Positions 1 to 6,390 of a DNA stretch of 14,386 bases are shown here, piece by piece. The notes beneath the pieces were generated by a model. It saw only the letters and a list, made by a program, of their open reading frames with translations, did no database searches and was not told where the DNA came from. Numbering within the stretch: the first letter of the stretch is position 1; every line of letters begins with the position of its first letter. Both the position numbers and the translations under genes were made by a program. Origin of the DNA: Actinomycetota bacterium. GTDB lineage: Bacteria; Actinomycetota; Thermoleophilia; UBA2241. Where the stretch lies: NCBI GenBank assembly GCA_003157715.1, contig PMKK01000048.1, forward strand, positions 3,336 to 17,721, read 5' to 3'.

Positions 1-35
1 GCGCCACGCCGAGGCCGGCGCGCGGCGCACAAGCC

Positions 36-1286
36 TTAATCGTCGAAGCCCTCGAGGATGCACCACGCGAGCGGGTTGCGGACCGCGAAGCCAAAGCGAC
101 CCTCAACCAGCAGCTGCACCATATTGCGATAGAAGTAGTCGGCGTGACTCTGGCTCATCAGCACGACAATGTCGCCACGGATGAATCCCGACAGGCTCTC
201 AGGCGCCCCCACAAGCGGCGTACCGACGTTCACGCTGGAGGTGACGATCGTCAACAGGCCGAATGGCGACAGCGGCTTGTCGACGGGGAAGATGAGCCGG
301 CCGTGGGCGTCCTTGACCTGCGCCAGGACCTCGGCGTCGTCGGGGTGGATCAAGAGGACCGAAGGTTCGTAGTAGCTGGCCGTCCCGACGCGGATCGCCG
401 TGATCGCGGCGCTGATCGCGTCCACTTGTGGCTGGAGCGGCGAACCGCTCGTGACCTTCTGGACAATCTGCACGAGCGGTGTGTTCGTGATGCCGCACAG
501 GTTGGCGCCGGGGTCGATGGCATTGAGCGCGCCGTTTCCCGCGATCACCTGCGCCTGCAGTCGCTCCTTGACCATCGTCACGAGTCGACCGCCGATGATG
601 TCCTCGAGCACCGCGGCGTCGTCGAGCGCCTGGCGCGCCACGGGAAGCGTCACCGTGACGCGATGGACGAAGGTCGTGTCTGGCGTGAAGCTCATGGCCG
701 CTTCCGGCGCCGCGGTGGCCTCGGCGGTCTCGGCCGCCGTGTTGGCCTCCATGGTCTCCAGCATGACCTGCGGCGCGTCGGTCTCGGTCGGCGTCCAATT
801 GATGAGGTTGACGATCGACAGCGGCGGCACGCCGACCGGCTCGAAGCCGGGCTGCCGGCTTGCCGGCTCAGGATACCCGGAGGTCGTGAGCACGGCGGCA
901 CGAAACTCGTGAGCGCTTATCATCCCGAACTGCGGGCTCAGACCGAGCGCGCCGTGCGTGGCGCTGCGCTCGCTGGCGTAAGCCATGAGGTCGACGACGG
1001 CCGACGTCGGCCGCCAGGGCGCCGACCTGCGGGCCGTGGTCGCATCGAGCAGGGCCGCACCGACTGCCCGCTCGCGCTCTTCCTGCTCACTCATGACGTG
1101 ATGCTCCATTTCGTTCGCGCTCTGGATTCTCGCCCATTCGGGGCCGTCCAGCTTTATGCCGCCTGGCTTCTGGAGCGCATGGCCGGCGAGAGCCGATGTG
1201 GTGTTCGCGGCGCGCCTGAGCTCATCTTCACCCTTCCGAAGGTTCTCCAGGGCCACGCTCAGGGGGTCGCGGGCTTTGTCTGTCAT
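36..1286 (-). CDS. Phage major capsid protein (HK97 fold)
   Basis: This is the main shell protein of the phage head. The 416-aa product has a charged helical N-terminal region (about residues 1-90), as in HK97-type capsid proteins with a delta/scaffold segment. From about residue 170 it has the family core: VTVTLPVARQALDD (211-223) followed by an acidic helix ending in an IAGNGA-type loop (248-253) and CGITNT (264-269), matching the family's 'vtrelldDa...nGdG...Gi' pattern. The C-terminus has the typical LLVEGRFGFAVRNPLAW strand. I chose the ATG at 1286 because GGAGG sits 7 bases upstream; an in-frame start at 1355 would add 23 residues without support. It ends in TAA at 36-38. No protease is fused to it. 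Two zinc-ribbon genes lie directly upstream. Assignment to the capsid family is fairly secure; the N-terminal scaffold role is inferred. Confidence 0.85.
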   Translation of the reverse strand: MTDKARDPLSVALENLRKGEDELRRAANTTSALAGHALQKPGGIKLDGPEWARIQSANEMEHHVMSEQEERERAVGAALLDATTARRSAPWRPTSAVVDLMAYASERSATHGALGLSPQFGMISAHEFRAAVLTTSGYPEPASRQPGFEPVGVPPLSIVNLINWTPTETDAPQVMLETMEANTAAETAEATAAPEAAMSFTPDTTFVHRVTVTLPVARQALDDAAVLEDIIGGRLVTMVKERLQAQVIAGNGALNAIDPGANLCGITNTPLVQIVQKVTSGSPLQPQVDAISAAITAIRVGTASYYEPSVLLIHPDDAEVLAQVKDAHGRLIFPVDKPLSPFGLLTIVTSSVNVGTPLVGAPESLSGFIRGDIVVLMSQSHADYFYRNMVQLLVEGRFGFAVRNPLAWCILEGFDD

Positions 1287-1409
1287 CGTGGCGCCTCCAT
1301 CGAGCCGCGGTTGTTTCGTCTCAATGCTGCCATGCCCGTCACACCAAACGGCCATTTTGAGCCTGAGCGGCCCCGTCTAGGCGGCCATCTCGGGACCTGA
1401 GCGCCCCCG

Positions 1410-1835
1410 TCAGGCCGAAACCGGGCGAACCGCCGCCTCGGGAGCGAAGAAGCGTTCGAGGGCGAGCGCCAGGTCTTCGGCGAGCTCCGCGCAGAACGGC
1501 GAGACGGCGGGCCGGGCGACGCCTGCGAGGCGCCGCAGCTTTTCGGCCAGCACGTGGGCTTCGGCGAGCGTTACGAGCACCGCGCCGTCGGGATCCTCGG
1601 CCGGGACGAACGTCGCGTCGTCCAGCGCCGCCAGGGCGGCGTCAACTCGGGCCTTGGTCGCCGCGCCGCCGGTCAGCGCGGCGCGCAGCGCGGCCTCGTT
1701 GGCGACGGCCGCCCGATCGGCGGCGCGGCGGCCGGCATGGCGGCAGGCATCGGAACACCAGCGGCGGCGCCGGCCGCGACCGGGTGGCTGCGATATTGGG
1801 CGGCCACAGGATCGGCAGGTCTCGGCGACGGTCAT
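1410..1835 (-). CDS. Zinc-ribbon protein, second copy of tandem pair
   Basis: Small protein (141 aa) with an N-terminal four-cysteine zinc site: CRSC at residues 7-10 and CSDAC at 27-31, followed by an Arg/Ala-rich helix (RHAGRRAADRAA). The rest is Ala/Leu-rich and helical, ending in LAEDLALALERFFAPE. The upstream gene has cysteines at exactly the same four positions and a related C-terminus (YFEPRE against FFAPE), so the two are tandem paralogues. GGGAG 6 bases before the ATG overlaps the stop codon of the first copy, so the two are probably translationally coupled. Such zinc ribbons bind DNA, RNA or protein; the function here is unknown. Position just ahead of the capsid gene allows a role in late transcription, head assembly or host takeover, but nothing in the sequence decides between these. 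Confidence 0.8.
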   Translation of the reverse strand: MTVAETCRSCGRPISQPPGRGRRRRWCSDACRHAGRRAADRAAVANEAALRAALTGGAATKARVDAALAALDDATFVPAEDPDGAVLVTLAEAHVLAEKLRRLAGVARPAVSPFCAELAEDLALALERFFAPEAAVRPVSA

Positions 1836-1838
1836 GGG

Positions 1839-2240
1839 CTACTCCCTCGGCTCGAAGTACTTGCGCAGGGTGGCGGCGATCGCCGTGGACGCCTCGGCGC
1901 AACGCCAGGCGAATTCGCGACGCGCGATCTTGCCGCAGCGGTCCAGCATGCGCACCGCCGTCCAGCCCTGGGTGAGCGCGACGCCGACAGCCTCGTCCGG
2001 GTCAGACGGCAGACCCGACAGCTCCTCGAGCGCCGCCTCGAGCGCGGCCTCGTCGAGGTCCTCTGCCTCCACGTGGGGCGCCGGCGCCGGCGCGGCCGCC
2101 CAGCCGCCCATGGCAGCGGCGCGCCGACTGCGGAGCGCGGCCATCCGACAGCGTGGGCTGCAGTACAGGCGCGGGCGACCCTTGCCGACCGGCTGGTCGA
2201 CCTGAGCCCCGCAGTTGAGACAGCGGCTGATGATGACCAT
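1839..2240 (-). CDS. Zinc-ribbon protein, first copy of tandem pair
   Basis: Small protein (133 aa) with zinc-binding cysteines C7, C10, C27 and C31 (CLNC and CSPRC) separated by a basic, Gly-rich loop (QPVGKGRPRLY). An Ala/Pro-rich linker with APAPAP follows, then an acidic helical segment and a C-terminal helix ending in LRKYFEPRE. It shares Cys spacing, loop pattern and C-terminal ending with the gene 3 bases downstream. The ATG at 2240 is the only early start because an in-frame TGA lies four codons upstream. No Shine-Dalgarno sequence is visible, so the start could be leaderless or depend on the structured leader. The 496-bp stem-loop interval lies immediately upstream. Function not recognised. 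Confidence 0.78.
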   Translation of the reverse strand: MVIISRCLNCGAQVDQPVGKGRPRLYCSPRCRMAALRSRRAAAMGGWAAAPAPAPHVEAEDLDEAALEAALEELSGLPSDPDEAVGVALTQGWTAVRMLDRCGKIARREFAWRCAEASTAIAATLRKYFEPRE

Positions 2241-2736
2241 GATGGAAGGGTCTCACTTGCGTCACGCCGGCGCCCGCAAAGCGTCACCAAGGACCGGTCC
2301 GGCGGGCCGTCACACGTTCCCGGTCGCGCGAGCGCGTGTTTCGTGACGGGATGGCGGGAAGGCCGCTATCACGCCCCCCCCGAAAAGCTCAAAATGCGAT
2401 TTTTCGGGGGGACGTACGGAGCGAGGTTGTCATTATTCGCACATTTTCATGAAACCCCCATACCGGTCGCCGTCGACGATCTGGGGGTGTCAGAGGCTCA
2501 GATCACGGACTTTGGGCCCTCGCAGGGCGGTGATCTGCCGGGCAGGGGGTTCCCCGCGGCACCGAAGGTCGCCCTCCTGGCCTTGGCGACCTACCTGCAC
2601 GATGGACGCCATCCAGCACGCGACGATGGTCATGGCATCGCCGCGCCCATCCCACACGTTTTCGGTGAAGACCGCGCGGTTTCCGGTGGTTGTAGTTGGT
2701 CGCGATCTAACACGACCGCGACCGTGAGCGACTGTC
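2241..2736 (-). other. Non-coding interval with a chain of stem-loops
   Basis: This is the only long gap in an otherwise tightly packed leftward gene block, and I see no convincing gene in it. It holds a series of inverted repeats: GGTCGCG/CGCGACC (2698-2704 with 2717-2723), the palindrome ACCGCGCGGT (2671-2680), CGATG/CATCG (2624-2628 with 2636-2640), GATGG/CCATC (2601-2605 with 2609-2613), AGGTCGCC/GGCGACCT (2566-2573 with 2585-2592), CAGATCAC/GTGATCTG (2499-2506 with 2530-2537, enclosing GCCCT/AGGGC), an 11-bp stem at 2376-2411, CCGTCAC/GTGACGG (2307-2313 with 2343-2349) and the palindrome GGACCGGTCC (2291-2300). An AT-richer patch lies at about 2383-2456. It could be a structured leader of the zinc-ribbon/capsid genes, a non-coding RNA, or a packaging or replication site. 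An 88-codon open frame (2753-2490, minus strand) has no start codon near its upstream end. Confidence 0.55.
2376..2411. repeat. Strong 11-bp inverted repeat (C6-G-A4 / T4-C-G6)
   Basis: The left arm 2376-2386 reads six C, one G, four A; the right arm 2401-2411 is its exact complement, with a 14-nt loop between. The left C run is 8 long, so the stem can slip. It lies in the leader of the zinc-ribbon/capsid genes, about 135 bases before the first start. Neither strand has the U-run expected of an intrinsic terminator directly after the stem, so a plain terminator is doubtful. A regulatory or processing hairpin is the alternative. Confidence 0.6.
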
Positions 2737-3081
2737 CTACGAGGGCACAGACTTCAGGTGCGGACCGTGGTGGTCTCGCAGGACGGCGAGTAGGCCACTC
2801 AAGACGAGGTCGAGTTCCTCGTCGTTGAACTCGACGTTGAGCCACGAGATGAGTGCCGCCATCGGCAGTCCCGTCGACTGCGACGGTTCGTCCTCGTCGT
2901 CCGGCGGCAGACCGCGCTGGTCGCGCTGCCAGGCGCGCTCAATGCGCGCGGCCTGGTCGCGGATCGCGTTGCGACAGGAACCGGCGACGCCAGCAAGGCG
3001 GTCGGGGTCCTGCAGATAGCCGCCCTCACGCCAGGCAGCGAGGCCGCTTTCGATGAAGGTCGGGATCTCGTCGTCGCTCAC
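2737..3081 (-). CDS. Hypothetical phage protein (114 aa) coupled to tape measure
   Basis: Not recognised. The 114-aa product is acidic overall, with a middle acidic stretch (PPDDEDEPSQS, about residues 59-69) and a C-terminal helix rich in Leu and acidic residues (FNDEELDLVLSGLLAVL). There are no Cys pairs, signal peptide or membrane segment. Its ATG overlaps the tape-measure stop in an ATGA arrangement (3078-3081), which implies translational coupling and a role tied to tail or late functions. Genes just after the tape measure usually encode distal tail proteins, but this product is too short for one. The structured non-coding interval begins directly after its stop codon. Confidence 0.65.
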   Translation of the reverse strand: MSDDEIPTFIESGLAAWREGGYLQDPDRLAGVAGSCRNAIRDQAARIERAWQRDQRGLPPDDEDEPSQSTGLPMAALISWLNVEFNDEELDLVLSGLLAVLRDHHGPHLKSVPS

Positions 3082-5591
3082 GAGCCCACCCGGCCGCGAT
3101 TGCGGCGCGCCGCGGCGATGTTCTGGGCGCGTGTGATGATGGGCGCGATCGCTCGACCGAACTTCTCCGGATCGGAGACGACAATGCCCTCCGGGAAGTT
3201 GAGGTTTAAGATCACCGTCTCGCCGCCCACGCCTGCCGCCGCAAGGCCTGCCAGGCCGCGTTGCGGGTGTGCGTGCGACACGACGGTCTCCTGACCATGC
3301 AGGATAGCGGGATAGCCGCTATTTGGGCCCGAGAACGTGCCGCCGAACTTCGCCGCGATGTAGCGCCGGGCGCCAGCATAGTCGCCCCAGCCGGTGAAGT
3401 TGTTATCGAAGCGCGTGTAGGCGCCGGTGTGCGGCGCGTCGATCATCGTGTTTCCGCCCACATACATGCCGACGTGGTGAGCAGGCTGACCGAAGAAGAC
3501 CAGGTCACTCGGCCGCATCGCGCCGGTTACCGGCCGACCTTCCTGCTGCATCTGAGCCGCGGTGCGCATCAGGTTGACGCCGAAGTGCTTGTAGACGAAC
3601 TGCACGAAGCCGCTGCAGTCCCAGCCCCGCGGCGAGATGCCGCCCCACAGGTAGGGCACGCCAAGGAAGCTCTCGGCGAACGAGACGATCGCATTGGGGC
3701 TGCCGTGACCGAGAAGCGAGCCCGACCCGCCGCCGCCGATCAGGCCCTCGATCGCCTTGCGGATGAGCTTCTCCAGACCGCCGTACAGGCCGCTCAGCGG
3801 GCCCGGGAGCTTGCCGACGCCAGGGAACTTGAAGTCGGCGGCATCGTAGACGAACTTCGCCGCGTCGCTGGCGCCATTCCAGACGCTGCCGGCCGTATGC
3901 GAGATCGCGCTGCCGATATCGCCCACGATCTTGCCAGCGCCGCCACCGCCCTGCGCGGTGCGGCCGGTGCCGGTCTTGGTCGTCTGCGACTTCGAGGACG
4001 ACGACGAGCCACCGGAGCCGAAGTCGGTCTTCAACTTGTGCGGCAGGCACCAGGAGAAAGCGACGTTGAGCACCTTGTCGATCTCGTTGATGGCCCAGTC
4101 GATGCTCTTCACGATGCCATTCCAGTGGCTGGCGATCTCGCTGCCGAGCGTCTCGAAGATGCCGACCACGGCGCCCAGCGGCGTCCACTTCAGGATGTTG
4201 TTCCAGACCCATTTCCACTCGGACCACAGCCAGGAGAGCACGTCGCCGACAGCCGTCTTGACCTCGTGGAAATGTTCGATCGTGTAGGCCGTAATCCAGC
4301 CGATCGGGCCCGAGCCGATGATGAGATAGTCCAGGAACGTCTTGAAGTTTCGCCGTAGGAAGCTGAAGACACCGCCGACGACGTGACCGAAGTCCTTGAA
4401 GACCCGCACGATGAAGCGCACGCAGTCGTTGACCGCGTCGCGGAACCACTTGACTTTGATGTACGCCAGCACCAGGGCAGCGATGACGGCGATGATGACG
4501 GCGACCCATCCCATGGTGGCGAGGCTGCTCATGCTCATGAACGCTTTCAGGCCCTTGAGACCGCCGCCGAGGGCCTTGATTCCCGAACCGGCCACGCCGA
4601 TGCCGGTTGCCATCTGGCCGAGCTTCGTGATGAAGAAGCCAGCCCCCATCAGCAGCGGCCCCATGACAGCCGCGCCGAGCGCCAGCTGCTCGATCCACTT
4701 GCGCGTCGCCGGCGAGAGGCCGGAAAGCCAGCCGGTCATGCGGTCGAGGTAGCCCAGACCCTTGTCGACGATCGGCAGCAGGTCGGCGCCGAATTGCACG
4801 GCGAGCTCGTCGACGGCGACCTTGAAACGGTCGAAGCGGCCGGCGGTCGTGTCGGCGGCCTTGGCGGCGTCGCCACCGTAGGCCTTGATGACGCGGGGCA
4901 GCAGCTGCGCGAAGGTCATGGTCTTCTTGGTCAGGACCTCAGTCGTTTGGCCGGCCTTCAGGTGTCCCTTGCTGGCCAGCGCCATGGCGGCCGTGACCTT
5001 CTTCTGGATGGGCTCCATGAGGCTCGTCTTGATACCGAGTCTTCCGAGCGAGGTCGTGTTCCCTTGGTAGGCGCGCGAGAGGGCAAGGCCGACCACCGAG
5101 AGGTTCTTGCCGGTGCCGGCCGAGACATCCTCGGCGACCTTCAGGAGCTGTTCGGCCTTGGTGCGGTTCCTGGTGGCGATCTCAAGGCGGCTCATGACCG
5201 GGATCTCGTTCTTGACGGCGTTGCCGGTGGCCTCGGCCTGGGCGATCACGAAGGCGTCGACGGCCTTGGTCTGCGCCTTGGTGGCCGCCGTGTTCTTGCG
5301 CGTCTGCAGGTCCAGGACCGCGAAGGCTTGCTGCTGCTTCATCGCGGCCCGGACCGAGAGCGCCGCGGCGGCGATGATCGGCACCGTGACGTACTTCGTC
5401 ATGGACTTGCCGACGCCGCTCATCATGGTGCCGACCTGCGTGATCGCTCGGCCCTGCCGTATCCAGGCGCCGGCGATGGACTTCTGGTCGGCGGCGGCGC
5501 GAGACGCGAAAGCGGTCATCTGCTTCGTGGCAACCTTGATGCCGCGATCGTCTAGTCTTTCGACCACGTTGATAACTACTGCCAAAGCCAC
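3078..5591 (-). CDS. Tail tape-measure protein with NlpC/P60 hydrolase domain
   Basis: Tape-measure proteins set tail length and enter the cell envelope on infection. The 837-aa product opens with the family pattern (TQVGTMMSGVGKSMTKYVTVPIIAAAALS, about 51-79), followed by long Ala/Lys-rich helices. Hydrophobic stretches cluster around residues 310-385, including MGWVAVIIAVIAALVLAY. A Ser-rich linker precedes an NlpC/P60 cysteine peptidase with C659 (WDCSGF), H706 (HVGMYVG) and H721 (DAPH) as the likely triad, so it can probably cut peptidoglycan stems during entry. After that comes a tail with HGQETVV and a Pro/Val-rich segment, common in tape measures. The first possible start is GTG at 5591, but the GGGAGGAG site is only about 3 bases away; TTG at 5585 with 8-base spacing is the better-placed alternative. 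Size is modest for siphoviruses. Its place upstream of the capsid gene is unusual. Confidence 0.92.
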   Translation of the reverse strand: MALAVVINVVERLDDRGIKVATKQMTAFASRAAADQKSIAGAWIRQGRAITQVGTMMSGVGKSMTKYVTVPIIAAAALSVRAAMKQQQAFAVLDLQTRKNTAATKAQTKAVDAFVIAQAEATGNAVKNEIPVMSRLEIATRNRTKAEQLLKVAEDVSAGTGKNLSVVGLALSRAYQGNTTSLGRLGIKTSLMEPIQKKVTAAMALASKGHLKAGQTTEVLTKKTMTFAQLLPRVIKAYGGDAAKAADTTAGRFDRFKVAVDELAVQFGADLLPIVDKGLGYLDRMTGWLSGLSPATRKWIEQLALGAAVMGPLLMGAGFFITKLGQMATGIGVAGSGIKALGGGLKGLKAFMSMSSLATMGWVAVIIAVIAALVLAYIKVKWFRDAVNDCVRFIVRVFKDFGHVVGGVFSFLRRNFKTFLDYLIIGSGPIGWITAYTIEHFHEVKTAVGDVLSWLWSEWKWVWNNILKWTPLGAVVGIFETLGSEIASHWNGIVKSIDWAINEIDKVLNVAFSWCLPHKLKTDFGSGGSSSSSKSQTTKTGTGRTAQGGGGAGKIVGDIGSAISHTAGSVWNGASDAAKFVYDAADFKFPGVGKLPGPLSGLYGGLEKLIRKAIEGLIGGGGSGSLLGHGSPNAIVSFAESFLGVPYLWGGISPRGWDCSGFVQFVYKHFGVNLMRTAAQMQQEGRPVTGAMRPSDLVFFGQPAHHVGMYVGGNTMIDAPHTGAYTRFDNNFTGWGDYAGARRYIAAKFGGTFSGPNSGYPAILHGQETVVSHAHPQRGLAGLAAAGVGGETVILNLNFPEGIVVSDPEKFGRAIAPIITRAQNIAAARRNRGRVGS

Positions 5592-5655
5592 TCCTCCCGC
5601 GTCGCGATCGCTCGCCCTACGGTAGAACCCTCGTCACGGAAATTAGCGCGTGGCA

Positions 5656-5705
5656 GGATCGCGGCCGTCCGCCTTTGTGACAACCTGGTCATCACGGCCG
5701 CGACC
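5656..5705. repeat. Long inverted repeat in tape-measure leader
   Basis: TCGCGGCCGT (5659-5668) pairs perfectly with ACGGCCGCGA (5694-5703), with GG/CC continuing past a one-base bulge. Inside the loop TGAC (5678-5681) pairs with GTCA (5688-5691). It sits between the stop of the 214-aa gene and the tape-measure start. No U-run follows on either strand, so it is not a classical terminator. Transcript processing, attenuation or a protein site are possible. The outer arm resembles one in the 2241-2736 interval. Confidence 0.5.
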
Positions 5706-5722
5706 ATGCTCGCGCCCCGCCC

Positions 5723-6367
5723 TCAGACGGGCTCGCCAACTGCGTTGCGGAGCTCCGTGCCCGCTTTCCGCACGATGCCGGCGACGAGCTGAAGGTCACG
5801 CCGCAAGTGGCCGATGCGCTCGGCGACGGCGAGGTCGGGCAGCTCGGCGGCGAGCACGCCGTCGAAGCACGTCTCGGCGCTGACCTCAGGGTCGGCGAAG
5901 ACAGTCAGAACGTCGCCGAGAGCGACCTCGGCAAGGGTGAGCACCTGGATCTGCAATTGAGCCTTGGGGCTCACGCGGCGGTAGATCGCCTTCCGCTGCC
6001 GCTCGAGCCACACCTGTGTCGCTCGCTCGTCCTCGAGGTCCTGAACGGCGCTCATTGAATCTTCGACCGGCGGCCGGCCGGTCTCGAGCGGGCTTGCGTT
6101 CATCGTGGTCTCCTTGTCGGTTGTGGGGTCTGGGTCGGTCCGGGCGCGGCGGTCGTGCCGCGGTGACGTGGACTTCACAAGCGCCGTTGCGACCTGGGCG
6201 CCGGCGGAGTCGCGGCGGCTTTGATGGACAATGCCGTGGGCCGCCTCCATGAGGTCGTCGTCCACCATCTCGTGCGCTTCGCCATTCGTGTCGATCATGG
6301 AGCGGCGCGGCTGGTTTGCCGCCGCGACCAGAATGCCGCCGTTCCCAAGTTGTTCGAAGTCGGTCAT
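5723..6367 (-). CDS. Hypothetical phage protein, 214 aa, possible internal start
   Basis: Not recognised. The gene starts 23 bases after the helicase stop with GGAG six bases before its ATG. The first 88 residues are polar and look disordered, ending in an Arg/Asp/Pro/Thr-rich stretch (SPRHDRRARTDPDPTTDKE). The remaining 126 residues are mainly helical, with QIQVLTLAEVALGDVLTVF and an acidic Leu-rich region near the end. A second in-frame ATG at 6101-6103 has an equally good AAGGAG site, so a 126-aa product (5723-6103) may be the main or an additional form. Directly upstream of the tape measure one would expect a tail-assembly chaperone, often with a -1 frameshift; I see no obvious slippery site and would not assign that function. 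No Cys pairs or membrane segments. Confidence 0.7.
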   Translation of the reverse strand: MTDFEQLGNGGILVAAANQPRRSMIDTNGEAHEMVDDDLMEAAHGIVHQSRRDSAGAQVATALVKSTSPRHDRRARTDPDPTTDKETTMNASPLETGRPPVEDSMSAVQDLEDERATQVWLERQRKAIYRRVSPKAQLQIQVLTLAEVALGDVLTVFADPEVSAETCFDGVLAAELPDLAVAERIGHLRRDLQLVAGIVRKAGTELRNAVGEPV

Positions 6368-6390
6368 CGTCGCTCCAGTCTCTCGTCGGC

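Noticed and set aside
144..1400. Long rightward open frame opposite the capsid gene
   Set aside because: Arg/Asp/His-rich antisense product without motifs, overlying a gene with clear capsid features; a product of high GC content.
2490..2753. 88-codon minus-strand open frame in the non-coding interval
   Set aside because: It lacks ATG, GTG or TTG near its start and has no ribosome site; later starts would leave only about 45 residues over strong inverted repeats.
1554..2828. 424-codon rightward open frame across the zinc-ribbon genes and the gap
   Set aside because: It is antisense to two genes with conserved Cys patterns and has low-complexity Arg/Gly-rich sequence; no ribosome site or motif seen.
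3261..5555. Two long rightward open frames opposite the tape measure (3261-4358 and 4383-5555)
   Set aside because: Antisense shadows of a well-supported tape-measure/NlpC gene; composition is typical of GC-driven open frames.
5592..6103. Frameshifted tail-assembly chaperone upstream of the tape measure
   Set aside because: I found no convincing slippery heptamer or overlapping second frame, and the protein shows no chaperone feature.
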